Source of the DNA: Acidobacteriota bacterium
GTDB taxonomy: Bacteria; Acidobacteriota; Polarisedimenticolia; Gp22-AA2
Assembly (NCBI GenBank): GCA_003223165.1
Contig: QHXZ01000003.1
Coordinates: 6,303-39,676 of the forward strand
DNA length: 33,374 nucleotides
Direction of reading: 5' to 3'
Part shown: positions 1-10,662 of the stretch, piece after piece
Numbering within the stretch: position 1 is the first letter of the stretch
Layout: the number at the start of each line of letters is the position of its first letter
Translations under genes and position numbers: made by a program
The notes under the pieces: generated by a model
What the model saw: the letters and a program-made list of their open reading frames with translations, nothing else
Databases searched by the model: none
Told to the model about the DNA's origin: nothing

Positions 1-297
1 GATCTGCAGCGGGTGGAGGCCACCGGCGCCGTGGCCGTCAAGCAGGGCACCGCCTTCGGCACGGCCAGGAGCGCCGAGTACCTGCCCGACCAGGATCTCC
101 TCGTGCTGAAAGATGAGGAGGGGCTCGCGGATCTCGTGGATAGCGCCACCGGGCGGACCCTGCGGGGCCGTACGTTGACATTCGATCTGGCGGGCGATAG
201 GATTCTGACCGAATCCGAGCACGGCGGCCGGACTTGGATCACCCTGAAGCCCGAGAGCAAGGACGTGCAGTCCCTTGAGCCGAAAACTAGTCATTGA
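1..297 (+). CDS. LptA/OstA-like LPS transport protein, C-terminal fragment (5' truncated by window)
   Basis: Open frame from base 1 through the 13..297 ORF. OstA-like repeats ([20 protein letters not shown]...[16 protein letters not shown]), directly upstream of and overlapping lptB. Confidence 0.65.
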   Translation, partial: DLQRVEATGAVAVKQGTAFGTARSAEYLPDQDLLVLKDEEGLADLVDSATGRTLRGRTLTFDLAGDRILTESEHGGRTWITLKPESKDVQSLEPKTSH

Positions 298-1048
298 GGG
301 GCTGAGCAAGAGTTACCGCGGCCGACCCGTCATCAAGGACATCTCCCTCCACATCCAGGGTGGTGAGGTGGTCGGGCTCCTCGGGCCAAACGGCGCGGGG
401 AAGACGACGACCTTCTATTGCGTGGTCGGCCTGGTCCAGCCGGACCAGGGGCGGGTGCTCCTGGGCGGGCACGACGTGTCGCGCCTGCCGATGTACCTGC
501 GGGCGCGGAGCGGCATCAGCTACCTGCCGCAGGAGCCGTCGATCTTCCGCAAGATGACGGTCGAGGAGAACATGATCGCCATCCTGGAGACGCTCGACAT
601 GCCCCAGGAGGAGGTCCGGCAGCGCACCGCGGCCGTCCTCGATGAACTGAAGATCGCCCATCTGGCCAAGAGCCCGGCCTACAACCTGTCGGGAGGGGAG
701 CGGCGCCGGGCGGAGATCGCCCGCGCGCTGGTGATCTCCCCCTCCTTCATCCTCCTGGACGAGCCGTTTTCCGGCATCGATCCGATCGCCGTCGCCGACA
801 TCCAGAAGATCATCTATCAGTTGAAGGGAAAGGGGATCGGGCTGCTGATGACGGATCACAACGTCCAGGAGACGCTGCGCATCACCGACCGGGCCTATAT
901 TATCGCCGAAGGCCGGATCTTCCGGAAAGGCACGCCGGACCAGCTGGCGGCCGACCCGAAGGTCCGGGAGGTCTACCTGGGCGCCAACTTCCGTCTGGTG
1001 CCCGGCGAGCCGGTGGAGGCGCCTCCGAGCGCCTACCCGGGGGACTAG
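275..1048 (+). CDS. lptB: LPS export ABC transporter ATP-binding protein LptB
   Basis: Walker [10 protein letters not shown], signature [15 protein letters not shown], Walker [14 protein letters not shown]; followed by rpoN. Confidence 0.93.
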   Translation: MSRKLVIEGLSKSYRGRPVIKDISLHIQGGEVVGLLGPNGAGKTTTFYCVVGLVQPDQGRVLLGGHDVSRLPMYLRARSGISYLPQEPSIFRKMTVEENMIAILETLDMPQEEVRQRTAAVLDELKIAHLAKSPAYNLSGGERRRAEIARALVISPSFILLDEPFSGIDPIAVADIQKIIYQLKGKGIGLLMTDHNVQETLRITDRAYIIAEGRIFRKGTPDQLAADPKVREVYLGANFRLVPGEPVEAPPSAYPGD

Positions 1049-1056
1049 GGAGAGCG

Positions 1057-2535
1057 ATGGCACTCGAGCAGAAGCTCAATCTGCGGATGTCGCAGAAGCT
1101 GATCATGACGCCGTCGCTCCAGCAGGCGATCAAGCTCCTGCAGATGACCAAGCTCGAGCTGCAGGAGGAGATCACGCAGGAAGTGACCGAGAATCCCCTT
1201 CTCGAGGAAATGACCGAAGGGCCCGCCGAGGGGGAGAAGGCCGAGGGCGAGGAGGCCGCGCCGGGGGAGGCGGGAGAGGCGGCCGAGGGCGAAGCGCCCG
1301 CGGTGGACGCCCCGGCCGCCGAGGAGAAGGAGAGCGATTCCTTCGACGAGATCGACTACGAGTCTTATTTTCAGGACTACATGGAGATGAGCTACGTTCC
1401 CCAGGCGCCGGCCGAGGAGATCGAGACGCCGCCCCTGGAAAACATCCTGACCAAGCCCCAGAGCCTTTCCGGCCACCTGCTCTGGCAGCTCGACATGACG
1501 GTCATCTCCGCCCGCCAGAAGGAGATCGCCCGCGCCATCATAGGCAACCTCGACGATGACGGCTATCTGCAGGCCTCGCCCGACGAGATCGCCGCCATGG
1601 GCCCCTACAACCTCGAGGAAGTGGAGCGCGCCGTGCACGTGGTGCAGGACTTCGATCCGTCCGGCGTCGGCGCGCGCGACCTCAAGGAATGCCTGCTGAT
1701 CCAGCTCGCCTTCCACGACATGGAAGGGACCCCGGCGGAGCGCATCGTCAAGGAGCACATGGACCTCCTGCAGACCCGACGCTTCCGCGACCTGGCCCAG
1801 GCGCTCGGGTGCAGCCAGGAAGAGGTGATGCATTACGTCGAGACCATCCGCACGCTCGACCCGAAGCCGGGGACGAAGTACAACGCCGGCAGCAACAACT
1901 ACGTGCTGCCCGACGTCTACGTGGTGAAGGTGGACAAGGGGTACACGATCATTCTCAACGAGGACGGGCTGCCGCGCCTGCGCATCAGCCCTTTCTACCG
2001 ACGCATGATCGATCGCAACAACACCGACGTGTCGCGCGAGACGCGCGAGTACGTGCGCGAGAAGTTCCGCTCGGCCTTCCGCCTCATCAAGAGCCTGGAA
2101 GAGCGCCAGCGCACCATCTACAAGGTGGCGAAGAGCATCGTCAAGCACCAGCAGGGCTTCCTCGACTTCGGCTACGAGCACCTCAGGCCGCTCATCCTCA
2201 AAGACGTCGCCGACGACATCGGCATGCACGAGTCGACGGTCAGCCGGGTCGTGAACCACAAATACATGCATACGCCACGCGGCCTTTTCGAGATGAAGTT
2301 CTTCTTCCATTCGAGCATCAGCTCGGCGCAGGGGGAGGACGTCTCCTCGCTGACCGTCAAGGAGCGCATCAAGAGGGTCGTGGCCGACGAGGACCCCAAG
2401 CACCCGATGTCGGACGCGGCGATCGTGCAGAGGCTCAGCGACGACGGCCTGCGCATCGCGCGCCGCACCGTCGCCAAGTACCGCGAGGAGCTTCGCATCC
2501 CATCCTCCAACGAGAGACGACAGGGATTCCGCTGA
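1057..2535 (+). CDS. rpoN: RNA polymerase sigma-54 factor
   Basis: Gln-rich N-terminus (LRMSQKLIMTPSLQQAIKLLQM), core-binding and HTH regions, RpoN box ARRTVAKYREELRIPSS. Confidence 0.96.
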   Translation: MALEQKLNLRMSQKLIMTPSLQQAIKLLQMTKLELQEEITQEVTENPLLEEMTEGPAEGEKAEGEEAAPGEAGEAAEGEAPAVDAPAAEEKESDSFDEIDYESYFQDYMEMSYVPQAPAEEIETPPLENILTKPQSLSGHLLWQLDMTVISARQKEIARAIIGNLDDDGYLQASPDEIAAMGPYNLEEVERAVHVVQDFDPSGVGARDLKECLLIQLAFHDMEGTPAERIVKEHMDLLQTRRFRDLAQALGCSQEEVMHYVETIRTLDPKPGTKYNAGSNNYVLPDVYVVKVDKGYTIILNEDGLPRLRISPFYRRMIDRNNTDVSRETREYVREKFRSAFRLIKSLEERQRTIYKVAKSIVKHQQGFLDFGYEHLRPLILKDVADDIGMHESTVSRVVNHKYMHTPRGLFEMKFFFHSSISSAQGEDVSSLTVKERIKRVVADEDPKHPMSDAAIVQRLSDDGLRIARRTVAKYREELRIPSSNERRQGFR

Positions 2536-2578
2536 CCCACGGGGCGGCCCGCCGGAGGCCCCGGACGAGGAGACCGCG

Positions 2579-3142
2579 ATGACCATCCTGTTCACCGGAC
2601 GGAAGGCCCACCTGACCGGTCCCCTGAAGACCTTCGCCGAGGAGAAGCTGGCGAAGCTCGAGCGTGTCCTGGACGGCGTCCTCGATGTCCACGTCATCCT
2701 GACGCTCGAGAAGCACCGCCACCTGGCGGAAATCGTCGCCAAGGCGCGTACCGCAACGCTCACCGCCAAGGCCGAGGCGATCGAGTTCCAGGACTCGATC
2801 ACCGAGTGCGTGAGCCGCCTCCTGGCCCAGGCGAAGAAGCACCGCGAGCGGCTGGCGCGCGAACGCAAGCGCCAGGGCCGGCGCGCCTCGCCCCGGCGCC
2901 CCGGCGCGGCGATCCCGGCGCTCGGCGACCTCGGGCTCGCCCCGCCGCGGCGGGACGACCGGCCGCCCGTCGTGCGCATGGGCCGCATCCCGGTGAAGCC
3001 GATGTCGGTGGAGGAGGCTCTCCTCCAGGTCCAGGACGCCCGCCATCCCGTGCTCGTCTTCCGGGACGCCGAGTCCCAGCAGGTTTCGGTCCTCTTCAGG
3101 CTCCAGGACGGCCAGTACGGCCTCCTCGAGGCGGAGGCCTGA
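2579..3142 (+). CDS. hpf: Ribosome hibernation promoting factor, long form
   Basis: N-terminal RaiA/HPF fold (FTGRKAHLTGPLKTFAEEKLAKLERVL), Arg/Pro-rich linker, C-terminal dimerisation domain (KPMSVEEALLQVQDARHPVLVFRDAES). Confidence 0.9.
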   Translation: MTILFTGRKAHLTGPLKTFAEEKLAKLERVLDGVLDVHVILTLEKHRHLAEIVAKARTATLTAKAEAIEFQDSITECVSRLLAQAKKHRERLARERKRQGRRASPRRPGAAIPALGDLGLAPPRRDDRPPVVRMGRIPVKPMSVEEALLQVQDARHPVLVFRDAESQQVSVLFRLQDGQYGLLEAEA

Positions 3143-3146
3143 GCGC

Positions 3147-4300
3147 GTGGCGTTCGATTGCACGCTCTCCCGCGAGCAGGAGATGGTCCGCGAGACCGTG
3201 CGGGCCTTCGCCGAGGACGTCCTCAAGCCCCGCGCCGCGGCGCTCGACCGCACCCGCGAGTTCCCCCACGACAACTACCGCCGTGCCGCCGCGCTGAACC
3301 TGACGGGCATGATGGTTCCCGAAGCCTACGGCGGCGCGGGCTTCGACGCCGTCTCCTACGTGATCGCCATCGAGGAGGTTTCCCGCGCCTGCGCCTCGAC
3401 GGGCGTGGTGCTGTCGGTGAACAACTCCCTGTTCTGCGGCCCGATCCTCAAGTACGGCAGCGAGGAGCAGAAGCGCCGCTACCTCGTCCCGCATGCGCGC
3501 GGAGAACGGATCGGCGCCTACTGCCTGACGGAGCCGGGCAGCGGGTCGGACGCGGCGGCCCTGCGCACTTCGGCGGTCCGGCGCGGCGACCGCTATGTTC
3601 TCAGCGGCAACAAGGTGTTCGTCACCAACGGCGTCGCCGCCCACACGTTCATCGTCTACGCCACGATCGACGCGAAGCTGCGGCACCGCGGGATCAGCGC
3701 CTTCATCGTCGAGCGCGACTTCCCCGGACTGCGGACCGGCAAGCCGGAGCACAAGATGGGGATCACCGCGTCGGGCTCGGTGGAGATCGTGCTCGAGGCC
3801 TGCGAAGTGCCGGCCGGGAACCTTCTCGGCGCGGAAGGAGAGGGCTTCAAGATCGCCATGAACACCCTGGACGGCGGCCGCATCGGCATCGCGGCCCAGG
3901 CCCTGGGCATCGGCGCCGCCGCCCTCGAGGAGTCCCTGGCCTACAGCCGGAGCCGCCAGGCCTTCGGGGCGCCGATCGCCCAGCTGCAGGCCATCCAGTG
4001 GAAGCTGGCCGACATGGCCACCGAGCTGGAGGCCGCCCGCCTTCTGGCGTACCGCGCCGCCTGGGCACGGGATCACCTCGAGCGCTACTCGCTCGAAGCG
4101 TCCATGGCCAAGCTCTTCGCCTCCGAGGCCTGCATGCGGGCCGCGAAGGAGGGGGTGCAGATCCACGGCGGCTACGGCTACATCAACGAGTACACGGTGG
4201 AGCGCCTGTTCCGCGACGCCAAGATCACCGAGATCTATGAAGGGACCTCGGAGATCCAGAGGCTGGTCATCGCCAAGGAGATCCTCAAGGGGGGGCCGGC

Positions 4301-4304
<4 letters not shown>
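3147..4304 (+). CDS. Acyl-CoA dehydrogenase (short/medium-chain type)
   Basis: Full-length [70 protein letters not shown] start. Confidence 0.93.
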
Positions 4305-5985
<1,681 letters not shown>

Positions 5986-5989
<4 letters not shown>

Positions 5990-6402
5990 AGGCCGGCGAG
6001 GGGAAGGTCCGCCTCCTGGTCGGCAAGGTCGGCCTCGACGGCCACGACCGCGGGGCAAAGATCATCGCCCGGGCGCTGCGTGACGCCGGTTTCGAGGTGA
6101 TCTACACCGGCCTGCACCAGACACCGGAGATGGTCGTCGCCACCGCCCTCCAGGAGGACGTGGACGGCATCGGGCTGTCGATTCTTTCCGGCGCCCACAA
6201 CACCATCTTCCCCAAGATCACCCGGCTGCTCCGGGAACAAGGCGGGGCCGACATCGTCGTCTTCGGGGGCGGGATCGTTCCGGACGAGGACGTCCCCGGC
6301 TTGCTTCAGGCCGGAGTCAGGGCTATCTTCACGCCCGGCACCACCACCCGGCAGGTCATCGACTGGGTGATGGCAGAGGTCAAACCGCGCCGCCGCGGCT
6401 GA
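5986..6402 (+). CDS. Acyl-CoA mutase small subunit, cobalamin-binding domain
   Basis: GTG at 5986 overlaps the large-subunit stop. [34 protein letters not shown] is the B12-binding DxHxxG region, and GGGIVPDED follows. Confidence 0.92.
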
Positions 6403-6432
6403 CACCCGGGCGGCCTCGAAGGGACACGCGGC

Positions 6433-7761
6433 ATGGCTCTCAAGGGAATGCGCCCCGTCCACGTGGTGGCAGGCGGGGTCAGCAAGTTCGCCAAGGCCCG
6501 TCCCGACCGCACCTTCCAGCCGATCGTCAAGGAGGCGTTCGACGAAGCCCTGCAGGACCTGGGGCTGGAATTCGGCCGCGCCAACGAGCTGATCGACGGC
6601 ACCGTCGGCTGCTACTTCTCGGATCACTTCATGCGCCAGCTGAAGGCGGCCACCATGGTGCAGGACTACCTCGGCCTCTGCCCCAAGCCGTCGCACCGCG
6701 TGGAAGGGGGCGGGGCGACGGGCGGGCTCGGGTTCCAGGAGGGCTGGAAGAGCGTGGCCTCCGGGCTGATGGATGTCTGCCTGGTCTTCGGCTGGGAGAC
6801 CATGTCGCACGTCCAGACCTGGAAGGGGAACGAGTTCATCGCGCTGGCGTCGGACGTTTCGTTCGACTACCCGGTCGGAGGGTTCTACTCGGGCTATTAC
6901 GCCATGATGGTCGTGCGCCACATGCACGAGTTCGGCACGACGGTGGAGCAGATGGCGCACGTCTCGGTGAAGAACCACACCAACGCCCTCCACAATCCCT
7001 ACGCCCAGAAGCGCCTGAAGCTCTCCGTCGCGGACGTGCGCGCGGCCCCGATGGTCGCCTACCCGCTGACGCGGCTCGACATCTGCGTCATGTCGGACGG
7101 GGCGGCCTGCGTCTTGCTCGCCTCGGAGGAGGGGCTCGCCTCGATCGAGAAAGCGGCCGGGCGCTCCCTGCCGCGCGTCGTGGTGACGGGGGTGGGGCGC
7201 GGCACCGACGCCATGCGCATGGCGGACCGCCCGCACGGCGAGGTGATCCTGTTGCCGCACGAGAAGCCGTCCGACTACAAGGGACTGAAGTACCCCGGCG
7301 TGCACTCGTTTCGGGCCGGGCGCATGGCCAGCAAGCAGGCCTACGAGATGGCCGGCGTCAAGAACCCGATCAAGGATCTCAGCTTCGTCGAGCTGCACGA
7401 CGCCTACACCTCGTCGGAGGTGCAGACCTACGAGGACATGGGGCTATGCCGTTACGGTGAGGGTGGCCCTTTCGCCGCGTCGGGGAAGGCGTTCCTGCCC
7501 GGCATCGATTACGGCCTCAGGTTGAGGGGCCAGGGGACGATACCGGTCAACCCGTCCGGAGGGTTGATCGCCTGCGGTCATCCCGTCGGGGCGACCGGCC
7601 TGATGCAGGCCGTCTTCGCCCTCTGGCAGCTGCAGGGGACGATCCCCAGGCACTTCGGCGACGCGGCGCTGCAGGTGAAGGATGCGCGGCGCGGCGCCAT
7701 CCACAGCCACGCGGGCACCGGCACCTACGTCACCGTCAGCATCCTGGAACGCCAGGATTAG
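6433..7761 (+). CDS. Thiolase-family protein (SCP-x/Ltp2-like, nucleophilic Cys absent)
   Basis: Thiolase fold motifs: VFGWETM, VELHDAYTSSEVQTYEDMG, NPSGGLIACGHPVGATGL. The usual CASG position reads GATG. Confidence 0.85.
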   Translation: MALKGMRPVHVVAGGVSKFAKARPDRTFQPIVKEAFDEALQDLGLEFGRANELIDGTVGCYFSDHFMRQLKAATMVQDYLGLCPKPSHRVEGGGATGGLGFQEGWKSVASGLMDVCLVFGWETMSHVQTWKGNEFIALASDVSFDYPVGGFYSGYYAMMVVRHMHEFGTTVEQMAHVSVKNHTNALHNPYAQKRLKLSVADVRAAPMVAYPLTRLDICVMSDGAACVLLASEEGLASIEKAAGRSLPRVVVTGVGRGTDAMRMADRPHGEVILLPHEKPSDYKGLKYPGVHSFRAGRMASKQAYEMAGVKNPIKDLSFVELHDAYTSSEVQTYEDMGLCRYGEGGPFAASGKAFLPGIDYGLRLRGQGTIPVNPSGGLIACGHPVGATGLMQAVFALWQLQGTIPRHFGDAALQVKDARRGAIHSHAGTGTYVTVSILERQD

Positions 7762-7796
7762 GGCCCGCAACCCCTCCGGGCAGCGAGGAGCCTCTC

Positions 7797-8405
7797 ATGG
7801 CCAGGCGCCGACAGCCACGACGGATAGCAAGGCCGACGCGCCGGGCGAGGCGCGCGCCGCCGGCCCGCCCCGGCGCCCCGGCCGGGACGCCCGCGCCCGG
7901 CCGCGCCGAGACCCTCGAAGGGACCGTGGTCTTCCGAGTCCCCTTCCCGGAGCAGCTCGACGATCTCAAGGGGATGAGCCCGATCATCGTCAAGCAGCCG
8001 TACCACATCGACTACGTCCACTCGTTCGGGCAGGACTCGCCGTTCTTCGCGGGGCTGGCCAACCGCCGCCTGCTGGGCACACGATGCCCGCGCTGCGACT
8101 ACACCTATGCCACGCCTCGTCTTTCCTGCATGGTCTGCGGATCGGAGACCGACTGGGTGGATCTCCCCAAGACGGGCCGCGTCCACACCTTCACCACCTG
8201 CTATTTCGGGAGCGAGGAGTTCCTGCCCGAGTGCCCGTTCAGCTTGATCCTGGTCGAGTTCGAGGGGGCCGACACCCTGTTTCTGGCACGCCTGGTCGGC
8301 GCCCAGCCCAAGGAGATCCGCGTCGGCATGGAGGTCGAGGCGCGTTTCCTGCGCAACGCCAAGTTCAAACCGACCGACGTCTATTTCGTCCCCCGACGCC
8401 CCTAG
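7797..8405 (+). CDS. DUF35 / OB-fold acyl-CoA-associated Zn-ribbon protein (start uncertain)
   Basis: Zn ribbon TRCPRCDYTYATPRLSCMVCGSE followed by an OB-fold; immediately downstream of the thiolase-like gene. The Arg/Pro/Ala-rich first ~50 residues suggest the true start may lie further downstream. Confidence 0.85.
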   Translation: MARRRQPRRIARPTRRARRAPPARPGAPAGTPAPGRAETLEGTVVFRVPFPEQLDDLKGMSPIIVKQPYHIDYVHSFGQDSPFFAGLANRRLLGTRCPRCDYTYATPRLSCMVCGSETDWVDLPKTGRVHTFTTCYFGSEEFLPECPFSLILVEFEGADTLFLARLVGAQPKEIRVGMEVEARFLRNAKFKPTDVYFVPRRP

Positions 8406-8432
8406 GAGCCTGTCCGGAGAGCCGTCTCTGCC

Positions 8433-8461
8433 TTGACAGGGCGCGGACTTTGGGCTAGTTT
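8433..8461 (+). promoter_or_regulatory. sigma70-type promoter TTGACA-N17-TAGTTT upstream of the CheW-like pair
   Basis: TTGACA at 8433-8438, 17-nt spacer, TAGTTT at 8456-8461, ATG at 8475. Confidence 0.55.
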
Positions 8462-8474
8462 CTGCCTCAGGGCG

Positions 8475-8867
8475 ATGAAGCTCCTCCTGATCAGCGTCGG
8501 AAGGGGACGTTATGCCGTTGCGGCCGACGCGGTCACCCGGATCCTGGATCCGGAGCGCCAGCCCGACTTCCGGCGGGAGGGAGGCGGCGGAGACGCGATC
8601 GAGCGCGGCGTGCGTTACCCTGTGCTGGATCTGCACGCCGCGGCCGGGGAGACACCGGGGCCTTCCTGCGTCTACCTGATGGTGGAAGGGCGCGGAGGGC
8701 GGGCGGTGCTTCCGGTCGACAGCGCGGAGGCGATCCGGGAGGTCGCCGCGAGCGCCATCGCGCCGCTTCCGTCCTTCATCTTCGCCTCGCCGAAGCGCCT
8801 GTTCCGCGGAATCTTCTCGGATGGCCTGGAGCCCCGCCTGCTGCTGGACGTGGACGGCCTGTCGTGA
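8475..8867 (+). CDS. CheW-like domain protein
   Basis: MKLLLISVGRGRYAVAADAVTRILDPE...YPVLDLHAAAG...VEGRGGRAVLPVDSAEAI. ATG 8475 preferred over the TTG at 8433, which is the -35 box. Confidence 0.75.
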   Translation: MKLLLISVGRGRYAVAADAVTRILDPERQPDFRREGGGGDAIERGVRYPVLDLHAAAGETPGPSCVYLMVEGRGGRAVLPVDSAEAIREVAASAIAPLPSFIFASPKRLFRGIFSDGLEPRLLLDVDGLS

Positions 8868-9379
8868 GCCGCGGCGCGGCGGCCCGGCTCCTGGGGTTCC
8901 GGCTCGGCGCGACGCCGGCGGCGCTGCCGCTGGAGGCGGTACGCGAGGTGCTCGAGGCCCCCTGGATCGTGCCGATCCCCGGGAGCCATCCGCACGTGGC
9001 CGGTGTGGCGTTGAACCGGGGCGTGGCTCTTCCCGTTTACGATTTGACGCGCTTCGTCCCGCTCTGGGAGGCGCGGGTCGCGCCGGTCCGCGCAGCGGGA
9101 CGCCTGCAGGCGCCTCACTTGATCGTGTGCGGGTTCGAGGAGGTCCTGCTCGGGGTGCTGGGCGATGGCGTCGACCTGGTGAAAGACCCGTCGCCCGTCG
9201 AGGCACCGGAGGAGTTGGGCGCCGTGCGGCTCGAGTACGTAAGAGGTCTGGTGTTGAGCGGCGACGAGGTGGTGGCCCTCCTCGATCCCGCCAAGCTCTT
9301 TCCGTCTTTGGGCGTGCCGGCGGAGGGGTCCCCATCCGCCAGGGAGGATGCCGGTGAAGAAGATCCTGCTGGCCGATGA
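8864..9379 (+). CDS. CheW-like domain protein (second)
   Basis: LLGFRLGATPAALPLEAVREVLEAPWIVPIPGSHPHVAGVALNRGVALPVYDLTRFV is typical CheW. 4-nt overlap with the first CheW-like gene. Confidence 0.8.
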   Translation: MSRGAAARLLGFRLGATPAALPLEAVREVLEAPWIVPIPGSHPHVAGVALNRGVALPVYDLTRFVPLWEARVAPVRAAGRLQAPHLIVCGFEEVLLGVLGDGVDLVKDPSPVEAPEELGAVRLEYVRGLVLSGDEVVALLDPAKLFPSLGVPAEGSPSAREDAGEEDPAGR

Positions 9380-10565
9380 CAGCATCACCATCCAGAAGGT
9401 GGTGGAGCTGACCTTTTCGGAGGGGGACTACCAGGTCCTCTGCGTCAGCAACGGCGCCCAGGCCTTGAAGAAGATCACGGAGGTGCGCCCCGATATCGCC
9501 CTCCTCGACGTCATCATGCCGGAGAAGAACGGCTACGAGGTCTGCGAGCAGATCAAACGCAACCCCGCGACCTCCGGGATCCCCGTTCTCTTATTGACCG
9601 GCACCTTCGAGCCGTTCGACAAGAAGCGCGCCGACGCCGCCGGCGCCAACGGCCATCTGACCAAGCCGTTCGAGTCCCAGGTCCTGGTCTCCAAGGTGGA
9701 AGAGCTGATCGCCGCCAGGCCGTCCGTGGTCTCTTCGGAGGAGGCCGGCGTGATGACCGTCATCTCGGGGGGCGACCTCTATAATGTCGGAGGGGGGCGC
9801 TCCGAGGAGGGCATGCGACCGGTGGCGCCTTCCTACGGGCCCGCCCAGGCCCAGGGCGGCGCTCCGGGGACCGAGGGCCCGGCCTTTCCGCCTCGCTCGC
9901 CGTCCCCTTCCGGGCCACCCGCAAGCGACACGGCGCCCCATCCCGCCCTCCAGTCCCCGGACCCCGCCTCCGGCGGCTCGTACGTCGGTTTCGCGGACCT
10001 CGGCGTCGGGATGGGGGAGGGAGGAGAGATCGTCCCCGATCGCTACGATGACCCGGTCGGCGGCGCCTCTCCCGCGACCCTCCGCCTGCGGCGCGACGCC
10101 ATCCCGCCCCGTCCGGCGACCGCCTCCACCTCCCCGGGACAGGTCGAGGAGATCGGCCCGGACAGCAGCTTCTCGGGAGAGCGGATGGAGGGGCTGACCG
10201 GAGGCTTCGAGATCCAGGACGCCGCCTCCCCGGGCTCGCCCGACGCCTCGGAGCCGCCCGGGCTGCGGGACCTCGGCGGCATCGAGGAGGAGACCGCCTG
10301 GGCGCCTCCTCCCGAGGCGCCGCCGGCCGAGACCTGGCAGACGCCGGAGGAGGAGCCGATGCGGGCAGCTCCCGCGGCCGCGCCGCTCCCCGGGAACGGA
10401 GCGCCGGGCCTGACACCCGAGGCGATCGATCTGATCGCGGAGAGGGTGGTGCAGAGGATGTCCGACCGCGTGGTGCGCGAGATCGCCTGGGAGGTCATCC
10501 CCGAGGTCGCCGAGGCGATCGTCCGCCGCCGTATCAAGGAGCTCGAGGAGAAAGGCTCCGGCTAG
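9348..10565 (+). CDS. Response regulator: REC domain, long low-complexity linker, conserved C-terminal helical segment
   Basis: ILLADDSITIQKVVELTFSEGDY, DIALLDVIMPEKNGYEVC (phospho-Asp), LTKPFES. C-terminal AERVVQRMSDRVVREIAWEVIPEVAEAIVRRRIKELEEK. Confidence 0.9.
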   Translation: MPVKKILLADDSITIQKVVELTFSEGDYQVLCVSNGAQALKKITEVRPDIALLDVIMPEKNGYEVCEQIKRNPATSGIPVLLLTGTFEPFDKKRADAAGANGHLTKPFESQVLVSKVEELIAARPSVVSSEEAGVMTVISGGDLYNVGGGRSEEGMRPVAPSYGPAQAQGGAPGTEGPAFPPRSPSPSGPPASDTAPHPALQSPDPASGGSYVGFADLGVGMGEGGEIVPDRYDDPVGGASPATLRLRRDAIPPRPATASTSPGQVEEIGPDSSFSGERMEGLTGGFEIQDAASPGSPDASEPPGLRDLGGIEEETAWAPPPEAPPAETWQTPEEEPMRAAPAAAPLPGNGAPGLTPEAIDLIAERVVQRMSDRVVREIAWEVIPEVAEAIVRRRIKELEEKGSG

Positions 10566-10598
10566 GCCCAGAGCGCACGACGACGGCGGGGACGATCC

Positions 10599-10640
10599 CC
10601 GGGCAAAGTAGGTGCCGCGCCTACTTTTTTTGTTGCCCGG
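10599..10640 (+). terminator. Intrinsic terminator-like hairpin between the response regulator and valS
   Basis: Stem AAAGTAGG (10605-10612) / CCTACTTT (10620-10627) followed by TTTT. Outer complementary arms CCGGGCAA (10599-10606) and TTGCCCGG (10633-10640). Confidence 0.8.
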
Positions 10641-10662
10641 CAGGCGCATCCCGCCCCACCCC

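Noticed and set aside
1045-2988. 647-aa minus-strand ORF opposite rpoN/hpf
   Set aside because: Shadow ORF typical of high-GC DNA; its sequence has no recognisable domain and it lies opposite unmistakable rpoN and hpf.
8433-8474. TTG start of the first CheW-like ORF
   Set aside because: The TTG is the first base triplet of a TTGACA -35 box; ATG 8475 begins the CheW homology.
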